Shown piece after piece: positions 1 through 6,457 of a DNA stretch of 15,330 nt. Made by a program: the position numbers and the translations under genes. The stretch covers positions 1 to 15,330 of the forward strand of contig JAEZHO010000329.1 in NCBI GenBank assembly GCA_023416545.1, written 5' to 3'. The notes below the pieces were generated by a model. It worked only from the letters and a program-made list of their open reading frames with translations, ran no database searches and was not told where the DNA came from. This stretch comes from Pseudomonadota bacterium (lineage in GTDB: Bacteria > Pseudomonadota > Alphaproteobacteria > Rhizobiales > Rhizobiaceae). Positions within the stretch are counted from its first letter, which is position 1. Each line of letters starts with the position of its first letter.

Positions 1-2
1 TG

Positions 3-131
3 CCTGGCGACAACGTCACGGTTGACGTCGAGCTGATCGTTCCGATCGCGATGGAAGAAAAGCTGCGCTTCGCTATCCGCGAAGGCGGCCGTACCGTCGG
101 CGCCGGCATCGTCGCCTCGATCATCGAGTGA
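3..131 (+). CDS. tuf: Elongation factor Tu, C-terminal end (partial)
   Basis: Only the last 42 residues and the stop codon lie in the window; the reading frame opens at base 3 and ends with TGA. The visible part includes PGDNVTVDVELIVPIAMEEK and, after it, RFAIREGGRTVGAGIV, which is the conserved beta-barrel domain 3 of EF-Tu. EF-Tu is the GTPase that carries aminoacyl-tRNA to the ribosomal A site; domain 3 contacts the tRNA T-stem. Its place just upstream of rpsJ matches the alphaproteobacterial order rpsL-rpsG-fusA-tuf-rpsJ, so this is probably the end of the str operon. A strong hairpin starts 6 nt after the stop. The protein identity is secure; which of possibly two tuf copies this is cannot be told from here. 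Confidence 0.97.
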   Translation, partial: PGDNVTVDVELIVPIAMEEKLRFAIREGGRTVGAGIVASIIE

Positions 132-137
132 TCAACA

Positions 138-170
138 GCCGAAGGTGCAGGCCTGGTCTGCACCTTTGGC
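138..170 (+). terminator. Hairpin after tuf, probable str-operon terminator
   Basis: Bases 138-150 pair with 158-170 over 13 bp, one of them a G-T wobble, around a 7-nt loop (GCCTGGT). The 3' flank is AT-rich (GCCAGAATATTTAAG) but lacks a clean T-run, so it could act as a weak terminator, a processing site or an mRNA 3'-end stabiliser. The long stem six bases after the tuf stop favours an end-of-transcript role. Confidence 0.6.
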
Positions 171-174
171 GCCA

Positions 175-438
175 GAATATTTAAGCAAGAAGCCGGTGGT
201 GACTTGCTTATGACACGAAAATGTAGCAAATGGCGCGCGAGCGCGATTTGTCCCTGCTTCGCATGGGGCAGGGAACTGCAATCAACAATAAGGTGGGCCG
301 CTCGGCCCGAAGAGTGGAAAGGGATACCGCAACCCGGTGTCCCCTTCGATCTTTGAAACCGGTGGTCCGCCTTAGGTAGAAAAAGGTCCCGTGCCGTATT
401 GCGTGCACGCGGCAAACGAAGAACAAGGATAACGTCGA
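175..438 (+). promoter_or_regulatory. Structured 5' leader and candidate promoter region of the S10 block
   Basis: This belongs to the 307-nt spacer between tuf and rpsJ and holds no convincing ORF. Three hairpins are readable in series. Bases 251-257 pair with 268-274 (TCCCTGC/GCAGGGA). Bases 295-299 pair with 304-308 (GGGCC/GGCCC). Bases 321-329 pair with 335-343 over 9 bp with one wobble and a 5-nt loop CAACC. A further GC-rich palindrome, GCGTGCACGC, is at 401-410. The only promoter candidate I see is CTTGCT at 203-208 with GCAAAT at 226-231 (17-nt spacing), which is weak. The rpsJ Shine-Dalgarno AAGGA is at 425-429. In E. coli the S10 leader binds L4 for autoregulation; whether this RNA does so is unknown. 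Confidence 0.5.
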
Positions 439-747
439 ATGAACGGCCAAAATATCCGCATTCGCCTTAAGGCATTCGATCATCGTATTCTCGACGCTTC
501 CACGCGCGAGATCGTGTCGACGGCGAAGCGCACCGGTGCTAGTGTCCGGGGCCCCGTTCCGCTTCCGACCCGAATCGAGAAGTTTACGGTTAACCGGTCC
601 CCCCACATCGACAAGAAGAGCCGCGAGCAGTTCGAGATGCGCACCCACAAGCGCCTTCTCGACATCGTAGATCCGACACCGCAGACGGTAGACGCGCTGA
701 TGAAGCTCGATCTCGCCGCTGGTGTCGATGTTGAGATCAAGCTCTGA
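439..747 (+). CDS. rpsJ: 30S ribosomal protein S10
   Basis: A 102-residue protein of normal S10 length, beginning MNGQNIRIRLKAFDHRILD and carrying the conserved VRGPVPLPTR segment and the HIDKKSREQFEMRTHKR stretch around residues 54-70. S10 sits in the 30S head; in bacteria it also pairs with NusB in antitermination complexes. ATG 439 is preceded by AAGGA at 425-429, nine bases away. It is the first gene of the S10 block and follows a 307-nt structured spacer, so a promoter ahead of it is likely. Codon choice is a little less optimised in places (AGT, CGA) than in the next genes. The identity is certain. Confidence 0.98.
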   Translation: MNGQNIRIRLKAFDHRILDASTREIVSTAKRTGASVRGPVPLPTRIEKFTVNRSPHIDKKSREQFEMRTHKRLLDIVDPTPQTVDALMKLDLAAGVDVEIKL

Positions 748-770
748 GGTATTGCCTCGAGCTGAGTGAG

Positions 771-775
771 AAGGA
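771..775 (+). promoter_or_regulatory. Ribosome binding site that fixes the rplC start
   Basis: AAGGA eight bases before ATG 784. An in-frame GTG at 766 would add six residues (MRRIEP) but lies upstream of and partly overlaps this site, so it has no good binding site of its own. Confidence 0.75.
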
Positions 776-783
776 TTGAACCG

Positions 784-1425
784 ATGCGTTCGGGTGTAAT
801 TGCACAGAAAGTGGGAATGACCCGCGTCTATAACGACGCCGGCGAACATATCCCGGTAACGGTACTGCGGCTGGAAAACTGCCAGGTCGTCGCTCACCGC
901 ACCAAGGAGAAGAACGGCTACACGGCTGTTCAGCTCGGTGCCGGCACGGCCAAGGTGAAGAACACGACCAAGGCGCTGCGCGGCCACTTCGCCGTCGCCG
1001 AAGTCGAGCCCAAGTCGAAGCTCGTCGAGTTTCGCGTTTCCGAAGACAACATGATCGATGTCGGCACCGAGCTGAAGGCTTCGCATTTCGAAGCCGGCCA
1101 GCTGGTTGACGTCACCGGCACTTCGATCGGTAAGGGTTTTGCCGGCGCCATGAAGCGCCATAACTTCGGCGGCCTTCGCGCCACGCACGGTGTGTCCGTT
1201 TCGCACCGCTCGCATGGTTCGACCGGTTCCAACCAGGATCCGGGTCGCGTCTGGAAGGGCAAGCGTATGGCTGGTCACATGGGCCAGACGCGCGTCACCA
1301 CGCAGAACCTCGAAGTTGTCTCCACCGACGAAGGCCGCGGCCTGATCCTCGTCAAGGGTGCCGTCCCCGGCTCCAAGGGCGCGTGGATCGTGGTTCGCGA
1401 CGCCGTCAAGTCGGCTGCGAAGTAA
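784..1425 (+). CDS. rplC: 50S ribosomal protein L3
   Basis: A protein of 213 residues starting MRSGVIAQKVGMTRVY, the usual N-terminus of alphaproteobacterial L3. L3 binds 23S rRNA early in 50S assembly, and its long central loop reaches towards the peptidyl transferase centre. That loop is seen around residues 135-170 (THGVSVSHRSHGSTGSNQDP followed by GRVWKGKRMAGHMG); Gln151 is the equivalent of the glutamine methylated by PrmB in E. coli. ATG 784 is chosen over an in-frame GTG at 766 because of the Shine-Dalgarno at 771-775 and the conserved start. It lies 36 nt after rpsJ and 13 nt before rplD, consistent with one transcript. Confidence 0.97.
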   Translation: MRSGVIAQKVGMTRVYNDAGEHIPVTVLRLENCQVVAHRTKEKNGYTAVQLGAGTAKVKNTTKALRGHFAVAEVEPKSKLVEFRVSEDNMIDVGTELKASHFEAGQLVDVTGTSIGKGFAGAMKRHNFGGLRATHGVSVSHRSHGSTGSNQDPGRVWKGKRMAGHMGQTRVTTQNLEVVSTDEGRGLILVKGAVPGSKGAWIVVRDAVKSAAK

Positions 1426-1438
1426 GGGAGCCAAGCAA

Positions 1439-2059
1439 ATGGAATTCAACGTCAAGACCCTCGAGGGAAAAGACGCTGGCAAGGTCTCCCTTTCGGATGA
1501 GATCTTCGGCCTCGATCCCCGCGAAGACATTCTCGCCCGCATGGTTCGTTGGCAGCTCGCCAAGAAGCAGCAGGGCACCCACAAGATCAAGAACCGTTCG
1601 GAAGTTTCCCGCACCGGCGCGAAGATGTACAAGCAGAAGGGTACGGGCCGCGCTCGTCACCATTCGGCACGTGCACCCCAGTTCCGCGGCGGTGGCAAGG
1701 CTCACGGCCCGGTCGTCCGCAGCCACGAGCATGACCTTCCCAAGAAGGTTCGCGCTCTGGCCCTGCGTCACGCCCTCTCGGCCAAGCTGAAGGCTGAAGA
1801 CCTGATCGTCATCGACAATCTGGTCGCAACCGAAGCCAAGACCAAGGCGCTTGCCGGTTCGTTCGCGACGCTCGGCCTCACCAATGTCCTCTTCATCGGT
1901 GGTGCTGAACTCGACAACAACTTCAAGCTCGCAGCCCAGAACATCCCGAACGTCGACGTTCTGCCGGTTCAGGGCATCAATGTTTACGACATCCTGCGTC
2001 GGGGCAAGCTCGTGCTGTCCAAGGCTGCGGTTGAAGCTCTAGAGGAGCGTTTCAAGTGA
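1439..2059 (+). CDS. rplD: 50S ribosomal protein L4
   Basis: A protein of 206 residues starting MEFNVKTLEGKDAGKVSL. The basic, glycine-rich extended loop that lines the peptide exit tunnel is at residues 60-92 (KMYKQKGTGRARHHS, then FRGGGKAHGP). The frame is open upstream to 1358, inside rplC, but the family N-terminus and the AAGGGAG site at about 1424-1430 place the start at ATG 1439. It follows rplC by 13 nt, and its last bases overlap rplW. In E. coli L4 also represses its own S10 operon through the mRNA leader; whether that occurs here is untested. No abnormality is seen. Confidence 0.97.
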   Translation: MEFNVKTLEGKDAGKVSLSDEIFGLDPREDILARMVRWQLAKKQQGTHKIKNRSEVSRTGAKMYKQKGTGRARHHSARAPQFRGGGKAHGPVVRSHEHDLPKKVRALALRHALSAKLKAEDLIVIDNLVATEAKTKALAGSFATLGLTNVLFIGGAELDNNFKLAAQNIPNVDVLPVQGINVYDILRRGKLVLSKAAVEALEERFK

Positions 2060-2349
2060 CCGATCTTCGCCACTATGATGTGATCGTCTCGCCGGCGATC
2101 ACCGAAAAGTCGACGCTGGTATCCGAACAGAACCAGGTCGTCTTCAACGTTGCCAAGGATGCTTCCAAGCCCGAAATCAAGGCTGCCGTCGAGGCGCTGT
2201 TCGGTGTGAAGGTCAAGGCCGTCAACACGCTGGTCCGCAAGGGCAAGGTAAAGCGTTTCCGCGGCTTCATTGGCAAGCAGAAGGACGTGAAGAAGGCCGT
2301 CGTCACGCTGGTCGAAGGCCAGTCGATCGACGTCTCCACCGGACTCTGA
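2056..2349 (+). CDS. rplW: 50S ribosomal protein L23
   Basis: A 97-residue protein starting MTDLRHYDVIVSPAITEKST; the VSPAITEKS signature is typical of L23. The surface-exposed L23 sits at the exit of the peptide tunnel, where trigger factor and SRP dock. The start is GTG, and GTGA at 2056-2059 overlaps the rplD stop by 4 nt, which suggests translational coupling; AGGAG at 2043-2047 lies eight bases upstream. The basic loop (VRKGKVKRFRGFIGKQKDVK, near residues 60-79) contacts 23S rRNA. L23 is normally about 95-100 residues, so it looks intact. Confidence 0.97.
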   Translation: MTDLRHYDVIVSPAITEKSTLVSEQNQVVFNVAKDASKPEIKAAVEALFGVKVKAVNTLVRKGKVKRFRGFIGKQKDVKKAVVTLVEGQSIDVSTGL

Positions 2350-2360
2350 GGTAAAGAACA

Positions 2361-3197
2361 ATGGCATTGAAAAGCTACAACCCGACGACCCCGAGCCAGC
2401 GTCAGCTGGTCATCGTCGACCGGTCCGGTCTTCACAAGGGCAAGCCGGTCAAGGCGCTGACGGAAGGTCTGTCCAAGAGCGGCGGCCGTAACAACCTTGG
2501 TCGCATCACCGCCCGCTTCATCGGCGGCGGCCACAAGCGGACCTACCGCCTGGTCGACTTCAAGCGTCGCAAGTTCGACGTAGAAGGCACGGTCGAGCGC
2601 CTGGAATACGACCCGAACCGCACGGCGTTCATCGCTCTCGTCAAGTACGAGGACGGCGAGCTGGCCTACATCCTCGCTCCGCAGCGCCTTGCTGCCGGCG
2701 ACAAGGTCATCGCATCCGCCAAGGCCGTCGACGTCAAGCCCGGCAACACCATGCCGCTGCAGTACATCCCGGTCGGCTCCATCGTCCACAACGTCGAGAT
2801 GAAGCCGGGCAAGGGCGGGCAGATCGCCCGTTCGGCAGGCACCTACGTTCAGCTCGTCGGTCGCGACCAGGGCATGGCCATCCTGCGCCTGAACTCGGGC
2901 GAACAGCGCCTGGTACACGGCAGCTGCCTTGCAACCATCGGCGCCGTTTCCAACCCGGATCACGGCAACATCAACGATGGCAAGGCCGGCCGTACCCGCT
3001 GGCGCGGCAAGACCCCGCACAACCGCGGTGTCGTCATGAACCCCGTCGACCACCCGCACGGCGGTGGTGAAGGCCGCACCTCCGGTGGCCGTCATCCCGT
3101 TTCCCCGTGGGGCAAGCCCACCAAGGGCAAGCGCACGCGCTCGAACAAGTCGACCGACAAGTTCATCATGCGTTCGCGCCATCAGCGCAAGAAGTAA
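2361..3197 (+). CDS. rplB: 50S ribosomal protein L2
   Basis: A 278-residue protein starting MALKSYNPTTPSQRQLV, full length for L2. The L2 signature near the peptidyl transferase centre, VDHPHGGGEGRTSGGRHPVS, is at residues 229-248 and includes the conserved histidine of the HPHGGGEG motif. The C-terminus is highly basic (GKPTKGKRTRSNKSTDK), as expected for rRNA binding. L2 is one of the most conserved ribosomal proteins and helps join the subunits and place tRNA. It lies 11 nt after rplW and 15 nt before rpsS. Translation is probably directed by the GAGGTAAAG sequence just before ATG 2361. Confidence 0.98.
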   Translation: MALKSYNPTTPSQRQLVIVDRSGLHKGKPVKALTEGLSKSGGRNNLGRITARFIGGGHKRTYRLVDFKRRKFDVEGTVERLEYDPNRTAFIALVKYEDGELAYILAPQRLAAGDKVIASAKAVDVKPGNTMPLQYIPVGSIVHNVEMKPGKGGQIARSAGTYVQLVGRDQGMAILRLNSGEQRLVHGSCLATIGAVSNPDHGNINDGKAGRTRWRGKTPHNRGVVMNPVDHPHGGGEGRTSGGRHPVSPWGKPTKGKRTRSNKSTDKFIMRSRHQRKK

Positions 3198-3212
3198 GAG
3201 AGGTAGTCAGGA

Positions 3213-3491
3213 ATGGCTCGTTCAGTATGGAAAGGCCCGTTTGTTGACGGCTATCTTCTCAAGAAGGCTGAGAAGGTGCGCGAAGGCGGCCGCAGTGAAG
3301 TGATCAAGATCTGGAGCCGTCGCTCCACGATCCTGCCGCAGTTCGTCGGTCTTACGTTCGGCGTCTACAACGGCAACAAGCATGTGCCTGTCTCGGTCAA
3401 CGAAGACATGGTCGGGCACAAGTTCGGTGAATTCGCTCCCACCCGGACCTACTATGGTCACGGCGCGGACAAGAAGGCGAAGAGGAAGTAA
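3213..3491 (+). CDS. rpsS: 30S ribosomal protein S19
   Basis: A 92-residue protein, normal for S19, starting MARSVWKGPFVDGYLLKKA. It holds the S19 core TILPQFVGLTFGVYNGNKHV and a later GHKFGEFAPTRTYYGHGADK with a lysine-rich end. S19 lies in the 30S head, binds with S13 and takes part in intersubunit bridging and A-site tRNA contact. GAGGT near 3200 serves as the binding site. The stop is only 2 nt from the rplV start, so the two are likely coupled in translation. Confidence 0.97.
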   Translation: MARSVWKGPFVDGYLLKKAEKVREGGRSEVIKIWSRRSTILPQFVGLTFGVYNGNKHVPVSVNEDMVGHKFGEFAPTRTYYGHGADKKAKRK

Positions 3492-3493
3492 CG

Positions 3494-3883
3494 ATGGCGA
3501 AGGCAAAGACCGAACGCCGGCTGAAGGACAACGAGGCGCAAGCCGTTGCCCGCACGCTCCGCGTCAGCCCCCAGAAGTTGAACCTCGTTGCCGCCCTGAT
3601 CCGCGGCAAGAAGGTGGACCGCGCGCTTGCCGAGCTGGAATTTTCCCGCAAGCGCATCGCAGGCACGGTGAAGAAGACTCTCGAGTCGGCTATCGCCAAT
3701 GCCGAGAACAACCATGACCTCGACGTCGACAGCCTGATCGTATCGGAAGCATACGTCGGCAAGTCGATCGTCATGAAGCGTTTCCACGCTCGTGGTCGCG
3801 GCCGTGCATCTCGCATCGAGAAGCCCTTCGCGCACCTGACGATCGTGGTTCGTGAAGTCGAGGAAAAAGGGGAGGCCGCATAA
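3494..3883 (+). CDS. rplV: 50S ribosomal protein L22
   Basis: A 129-residue protein starting MAKAKTERRLKDNEAQAV. Recognisable L22 blocks are RVSPQKLNLVAALIRGKKVD (about residues 23-42), ESAIANAENNHDLD, and the C-terminal hairpin region SIVMKRFHARGRGRASRIEK, which extends into the exit tunnel; macrolide resistance mutations map there in other bacteria. L22 contacts all domains of 23S rRNA. The Shine-Dalgarno (GAGGAAG) is inside the end of rpsS, and the TAATG junction at its 3' end overlaps rpsC by one base, so translation of rpsS, rplV and rpsC is likely coupled. Confidence 0.97.
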   Translation: MAKAKTERRLKDNEAQAVARTLRVSPQKLNLVAALIRGKKVDRALAELEFSRKRIAGTVKKTLESAIANAENNHDLDVDSLIVSEAYVGKSIVMKRFHARGRGRASRIEKPFAHLTIVVREVEEKGEAA

Positions 3884-4620
3884 TGGGCCAGAAAATCAAT
3901 CCGATCGGCTTCCGCCTCGGCATCAACCGTACCTGGGATAGCCGCTGGTTCGCCGACAACGCCGAATACGGGCAGCTCCTGCACGAAGACCTCAAGATCC
4001 GTGCATACCTGATGTCCGAACTGAAGCAGGCCGGCATTGCAAAGGTCGTCATCGAGCGTCCGCACAAGAAGTGCCGCGTCACGATCCACTCGGCACGTCC
4101 GGGCCTGATCATCGGCAAGAAGGGCGCCGACATCGAAAAGCTCCGCAAGAAGCTTTCCGAGATGACGTCCTCCGAAACGCACCTCAACATCGTCGAGGTT
4201 CGCAAGCCGGAAGTCGACGCGACCCTGGTCGCACAGTCGATCGCCCAGCAGCTCGAGCGTCGCGTGGCCTTCCGCCGCGCCATGAAGCGCGCTGTCCAGT
4301 CGGCCATGCGTCTTGGCGCCGAAGGCATCAAGATCACCTGCGCCGGCCGTCTCGGCGGTGCTGAAATCGCCCGTACGGAGTGGTACCGCGAAGGTCGCGT
4401 TCCGCTTCACACCCTGCGCGCCGACATCGACTACGGCACGGCAGAGGCGGAAACCGCCTACGGGATCTGCGGCATCAAGGTCTGGATCTTCAAGGGCGAA
4501 ATCCTGGAGCACGATCCTATGGCATCCGAACGCCGTGCGCTGGAAGGCGATGCACAGGGTCCGGCAAGCCGCGAACGTAGCGACCGTGGCGATCGTCGCC
4601 GCGAACGCGAAAACGCTTGA
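3883..4620 (+). CDS. rpsC: 30S ribosomal protein S3
   Basis: A 245-residue protein starting MGQKINPIGFRLGINRTWDS. It has the type II KH domain with the GKKG loop at residues 78-81 in GLIIGKKGADI, and R131, R132 and K135, which match the mRNA-helicase residues of E. coli S3. The C-terminal domain ends WYREGRVPLHTLRADIDYGT and then a charged tail after about residue 213 rich in Arg, Glu and Asp. S3 sits at the mRNA entrance of the 30S head. The start overlaps the rplV stop by one base. The tail makes the protein slightly longer than the E. coli one (233 aa); tails of this kind are variable between genera. Confidence 0.97.
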   Translation: MGQKINPIGFRLGINRTWDSRWFADNAEYGQLLHEDLKIRAYLMSELKQAGIAKVVIERPHKKCRVTIHSARPGLIIGKKGADIEKLRKKLSEMTSSETHLNIVEVRKPEVDATLVAQSIAQQLERRVAFRRAMKRAVQSAMRLGAEGIKITCAGRLGGAEIARTEWYREGRVPLHTLRADIDYGTAEAETAYGICGIKVWIFKGEILEHDPMASERRALEGDAQGPASRERSDRGDRRRERENA

Positions 4621-4658
4621 TCAACGCTGGCGAAAGATAAGCTCGGAGAAGTAAGAAA

Positions 4659-5072
4659 ATGTTGCAGCCAAAGCGTACCAAGTTCCGGAAGCAGTTCAAG
4701 GGACGCATCAAGGGCGTCGCCAAGGGCGGCTTCGACCTGGCTTTCGGCGAATTCGGCCTGAAGGCACAGGAGCCCAACCGCGTCAATGCTCGCGAGATCG
4801 AGGCGGCCCGCCGCGCGATCACCCGTTACATGAAGCGTGCAGGGCGCGTGTGGATCCGCGTATTCCCCGACGTCCCGGTCACGGCCAAGCCGACCGAAGT
4901 TCGTATGGGTAAGGGCAAGGGTTCGGTTGAATACTGGGCATGCAAGGTCAAGCCCGGCCGGATGATGTTCGAGATCGACGGCGTCTCCGAGGAGATCGCC
5001 CGCGAGGCGCTTCGCCTCGGTGCTGCCAAGCTCTCGGTCAAGACGCGCTTCGTACAGCGCATCGCAGAGTAA
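4659..5072 (+). CDS. rplP: 50S ribosomal protein L16
   Basis: A 137-residue protein starting MLQPKRTKFRKQFKGRIKG, the L16 N-terminal signature. The loop VRMGKGKGSVEYW at residues 81-93 is conserved; Arg82 is at the site hydroxylated (Arg81) in E. coli. L16 joins late in 50S assembly and supports A-site tRNA and peptidyl transferase. It follows rpsC by 38 nt, the largest gap in this part of the block, with GGAG at about 4645 as a rather distant binding site. There is no sign of damage. Confidence 0.97.
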   Translation: MLQPKRTKFRKQFKGRIKGVAKGGFDLAFGEFGLKAQEPNRVNAREIEAARRAITRYMKRAGRVWIRVFPDVPVTAKPTEVRMGKGKGSVEYWACKVKPGRMMFEIDGVSEEIAREALRLGAAKLSVKTRFVQRIAE

Positions 5073-5084
5073 GGAGAGGCTAGG

Positions 5085-5285
5085 ATGAAAGCCGAAGAAG
5101 TTCGCGCCCTCACGGCCGACCAGCTCAAGGACAAGCTCGCAGAGCTCAAGAAGGAGCAGTTCAACCTGCGCTTCCAGAAGGCCACCGGCCAGCTCGAGAA
5201 GTCCTCGCGAATCAATGAGGTTCGCAAGGATATTGCCCGCGTAAAAACCATTGCCCGCCAGAAGGCGGCAGAAGCCAAGGCCTAA
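5085..5285 (+). CDS. rpmC: 50S ribosomal protein L29
   Basis: A 66-residue, mostly alpha-helical protein starting MKAEEVRALTADQLKDKLAE. The L29 signature LKKEQFNLRFQKATGQLEKS lies in the middle and is followed by RINEVRKDIARVKTIARQK. L29 is a two-helix protein near the exit tunnel, next to L23. It sits 12 nt after rplP and 11 nt before rpsQ, with a GGAGAGG site upstream of ATG 5085. The size is normal. Confidence 0.96.
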   Translation: MKAEEVRALTADQLKDKLAELKKEQFNLRFQKATGQLEKSSRINEVRKDIARVKTIARQKAAEAKA

Positions 5286-5296
5286 GGAAGAACAAT

Positions 5297-5533
5297 ATGC
5301 CGAAACGCATTCTGCAGGGCGTCGTAGTTTCCGACAAGAACGAGAAGACCGTTGTTGTCCGCGTCGAGCGCCGATTCGCGCACCCGCTGCTTCAGAAGAC
5401 GGTCCGCCGTTCCAAGAAGTACAAGGCGCATGATGAAAACAACCAGTACAAGGTAGGCGACGTCGTTTCCATCCAGGAATGTGCGCCCATCTCCAAGGAC
5501 AAGCGCTGGACGGTCGTATCCGCCCAGGCTTGA
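5297..5533 (+). CDS. rpsQ: 30S ribosomal protein S17
   Basis: A 78-residue OB-fold protein starting MPKRILQGVVVSDKNEKTVV. It shows the S17 features VRRSKKYKAHDENNQYKVGD and VVSIQECAPISKDKRW. S17 binds the 5' domain of 16S rRNA early in assembly. It is the last gene of the S10 block: 233 nt separate it from rplN, and that spacer holds two strong hairpins. AGGAAG before ATG 5297 provides the binding site. Confidence 0.96.
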   Translation: MPKRILQGVVVSDKNEKTVVVRVERRFAHPLLQKTVRRSKKYKAHDENNQYKVGDVVSIQECAPISKDKRWTVVSAQA

Positions 5534-5537
5534 TTTG

Positions 5538-5580
5538 CAGCGATTTTGCGCCGGGGCCTTGCTTCTGGCGCAAAATTCTG
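5538..5580 (+). terminator. Long hairpin right after rpsQ
   Basis: ATTTTGCGCC (5543-5552) pairs perfectly with GGCGCAAAAT (5567-5576) around a 14-nt loop. It can be lengthened by a G-T pair and CAG/CTG (5538-5540 with 5578-5580) across a one-base bulge. The stem carries a T-run on its 5' arm and an A-run on its 3' arm, so in the + direction it has no U-tail. Read from the opposite strand it looks the same. It may be a processing or pausing site that precedes the true terminator 22 nt further on. Confidence 0.5.
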
Positions 5581-5601
5581 TATGAAGCACGCCATCGGCG
5601 C

Positions 5602-5628
5602 AGGACGCTCGGCAACGAGCGTTCTTTT
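5602..5628 (+). terminator. Intrinsic terminator between S10 and spc blocks
   Basis: Bases 5602-5611 pair with 5616-5625 over 10 bp (one wobble) and are closed by a GCAA (GNRA-type) tetraloop. The 3' side runs into TTTT (5625-5628), followed by GCTTT. This is a textbook rho-independent terminator. It probably ends or attenuates the rpsJ-rpsQ transcript, so rplN and downstream genes would need either read-through or their own promoter. Confidence 0.75.
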
Positions 5629-5766
5629 GCTTTGAGCGCAGGGAAGGTCCTTAACAGGAAACCACCTTGGCAAGATCCATCCCGCGCACAATGAAATTCT
5701 GTCCATAAGCCGGATCGGGGCGTTCGCGCGCCCGGTCGTTCCGGTCATTAGAAAAAGGCGACTGAC
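5629..5766 (+). promoter_or_regulatory. Probable promoter and leader region of rplN
   Basis: This is the part of the spacer after the terminator; it codes for nothing I can support. A promoter is expected here. The best candidate is CTTGGC at 5666-5671 with the AT-rich CAATGA at 5689-5694 (17-nt spacing), a weak match. The ATG at 5691 begins no gene. GGGCG (5718-5722) can pair with CGCCC (5729-5733), giving a small leader hairpin about 35 nt before rplN. AAAAAGG at 5752-5758 is the probable binding site for rplN. Confidence 0.35.
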
Positions 5767-6135
5767 ATGATTCAGATGCAAACAAACCTCGACGTGGCGG
5801 ATAATTCCGGCGCACGTCGTGTCATGTGCATCAAGGTGCTGGGCGGCTCCAAGCGCAAGTACGCTTCGATCGGCGATGTAATCGTCGTGTCGATCAAGGA
5901 AGCTATTCCGCGCGGCCGCGTTAAGAAGGGCGACGTGATGAAGGCGGTTGTTGTGCGTACCGCCAAGGACATCCGTCGCGCGGACGGCAGCGTCATCCGC
6001 TTCGATAACAACGCGGCGGTCCTCATCGACAACAAGAAAGAGCCGATCGGTACCCGTATCTTCGGACCGGTTCCGCGCGAACTTCGCGCCAAGAACCACA
6101 TGAAGATCATCTCTCTGGCTCCAGAAGTACTGTAA
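5767..6135 (+). CDS. rplN: 50S ribosomal protein L14
   Basis: A 122-residue protein, the standard L14 length, starting MIQMQTNLDVADNSGARRVM. It carries the L14 signature VKKGDVMKAVVVRT and ends FGPVPRELRAKNHMKIISLA. L14 is a small beta-barrel at the subunit interface (bridge B8) that binds 23S rRNA and contacts L19; RsfS silences ribosomes by binding it. It is the first gene of the spc block, with a 233-nt spacer behind it containing a terminator, so a promoter of its own is likely. rplX follows after 13 nt. Confidence 0.97.
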   Translation: MIQMQTNLDVADNSGARRVMCIKVLGGSKRKYASIGDVIVVSIKEAIPRGRVKKGDVMKAVVVRTAKDIRRADGSVIRFDNNAAVLIDNKKEPIGTRIFGPVPRELRAKNHMKIISLAPEVL

Positions 6136-6148
6136 GGGAGCGATAGCG

Positions 6149-6457
6149 ATGCAAAAGATCCGCAAGGGCGACAACGTTGTCGTATTGACTGGCAAGGACA
6201 AGGGCCGCACCGGCGAAGTCCTTCAGGTCCTGCCGAAGGAAGACCGCGCACTCGTGCGCGGCGTGAACATGGTGAAGCGCCACCAGCGTCAGACGCAGAC
6301 GCAGGAAGCCGGCATCATCAACAAGGAAGCATCCATCCACCTGTCGAACATCGCGATCGTCGCGAAGGACGGAAAGCCGACCCGCGTCGGTTTCCAGGTT
6401 GTCGACGGTAAGAAGGTGCGGGTTGCCAAGCGTACGGGAGATGTGATCGATGGCTGA
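6149..6457 (+). CDS. rplX: 50S ribosomal protein L24
   Basis: A 102-residue protein starting MQKIRKGDNVVVLTGKDKGR, which is the KOW motif of L24 (about residues 3-30, finishing GEVLQVLPKED). It also has the conserved VNMVKRHQRQTQTQEAGII segment and a basic KKVRVAKRTGD C-terminus. L24 is an assembly-initiating protein that binds the 5' end of 23S rRNA. It is preceded by GGGAG in the rplN-rplX gap and overlaps rplE by 8 nt, which indicates coupled translation. Confidence 0.97.
   Translation: MQKIRKGDNVVVLTGKDKGRTGEVLQVLPKEDRALVRGVNMVKRHQRQTQTQEAGIINKEASIHLSNIAIVAKDGKPTRVGFQVVDGKKVRVAKRTGDVIDG

Noticed and set aside
766..783. GTG 766 as start of L3
   Set aside because: ATG 784 has AAGGA at correct spacing and gives the family N-terminus MRSGVIAQKVG.
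208..1632. Long minus-strand open frame (474 codons) across rpsJ and rplC
   Set aside because: It is antisense to certain ribosomal protein genes, gives low-complexity sequence with no family features, and long antisense frames are expected in GC-rich coding DNA.
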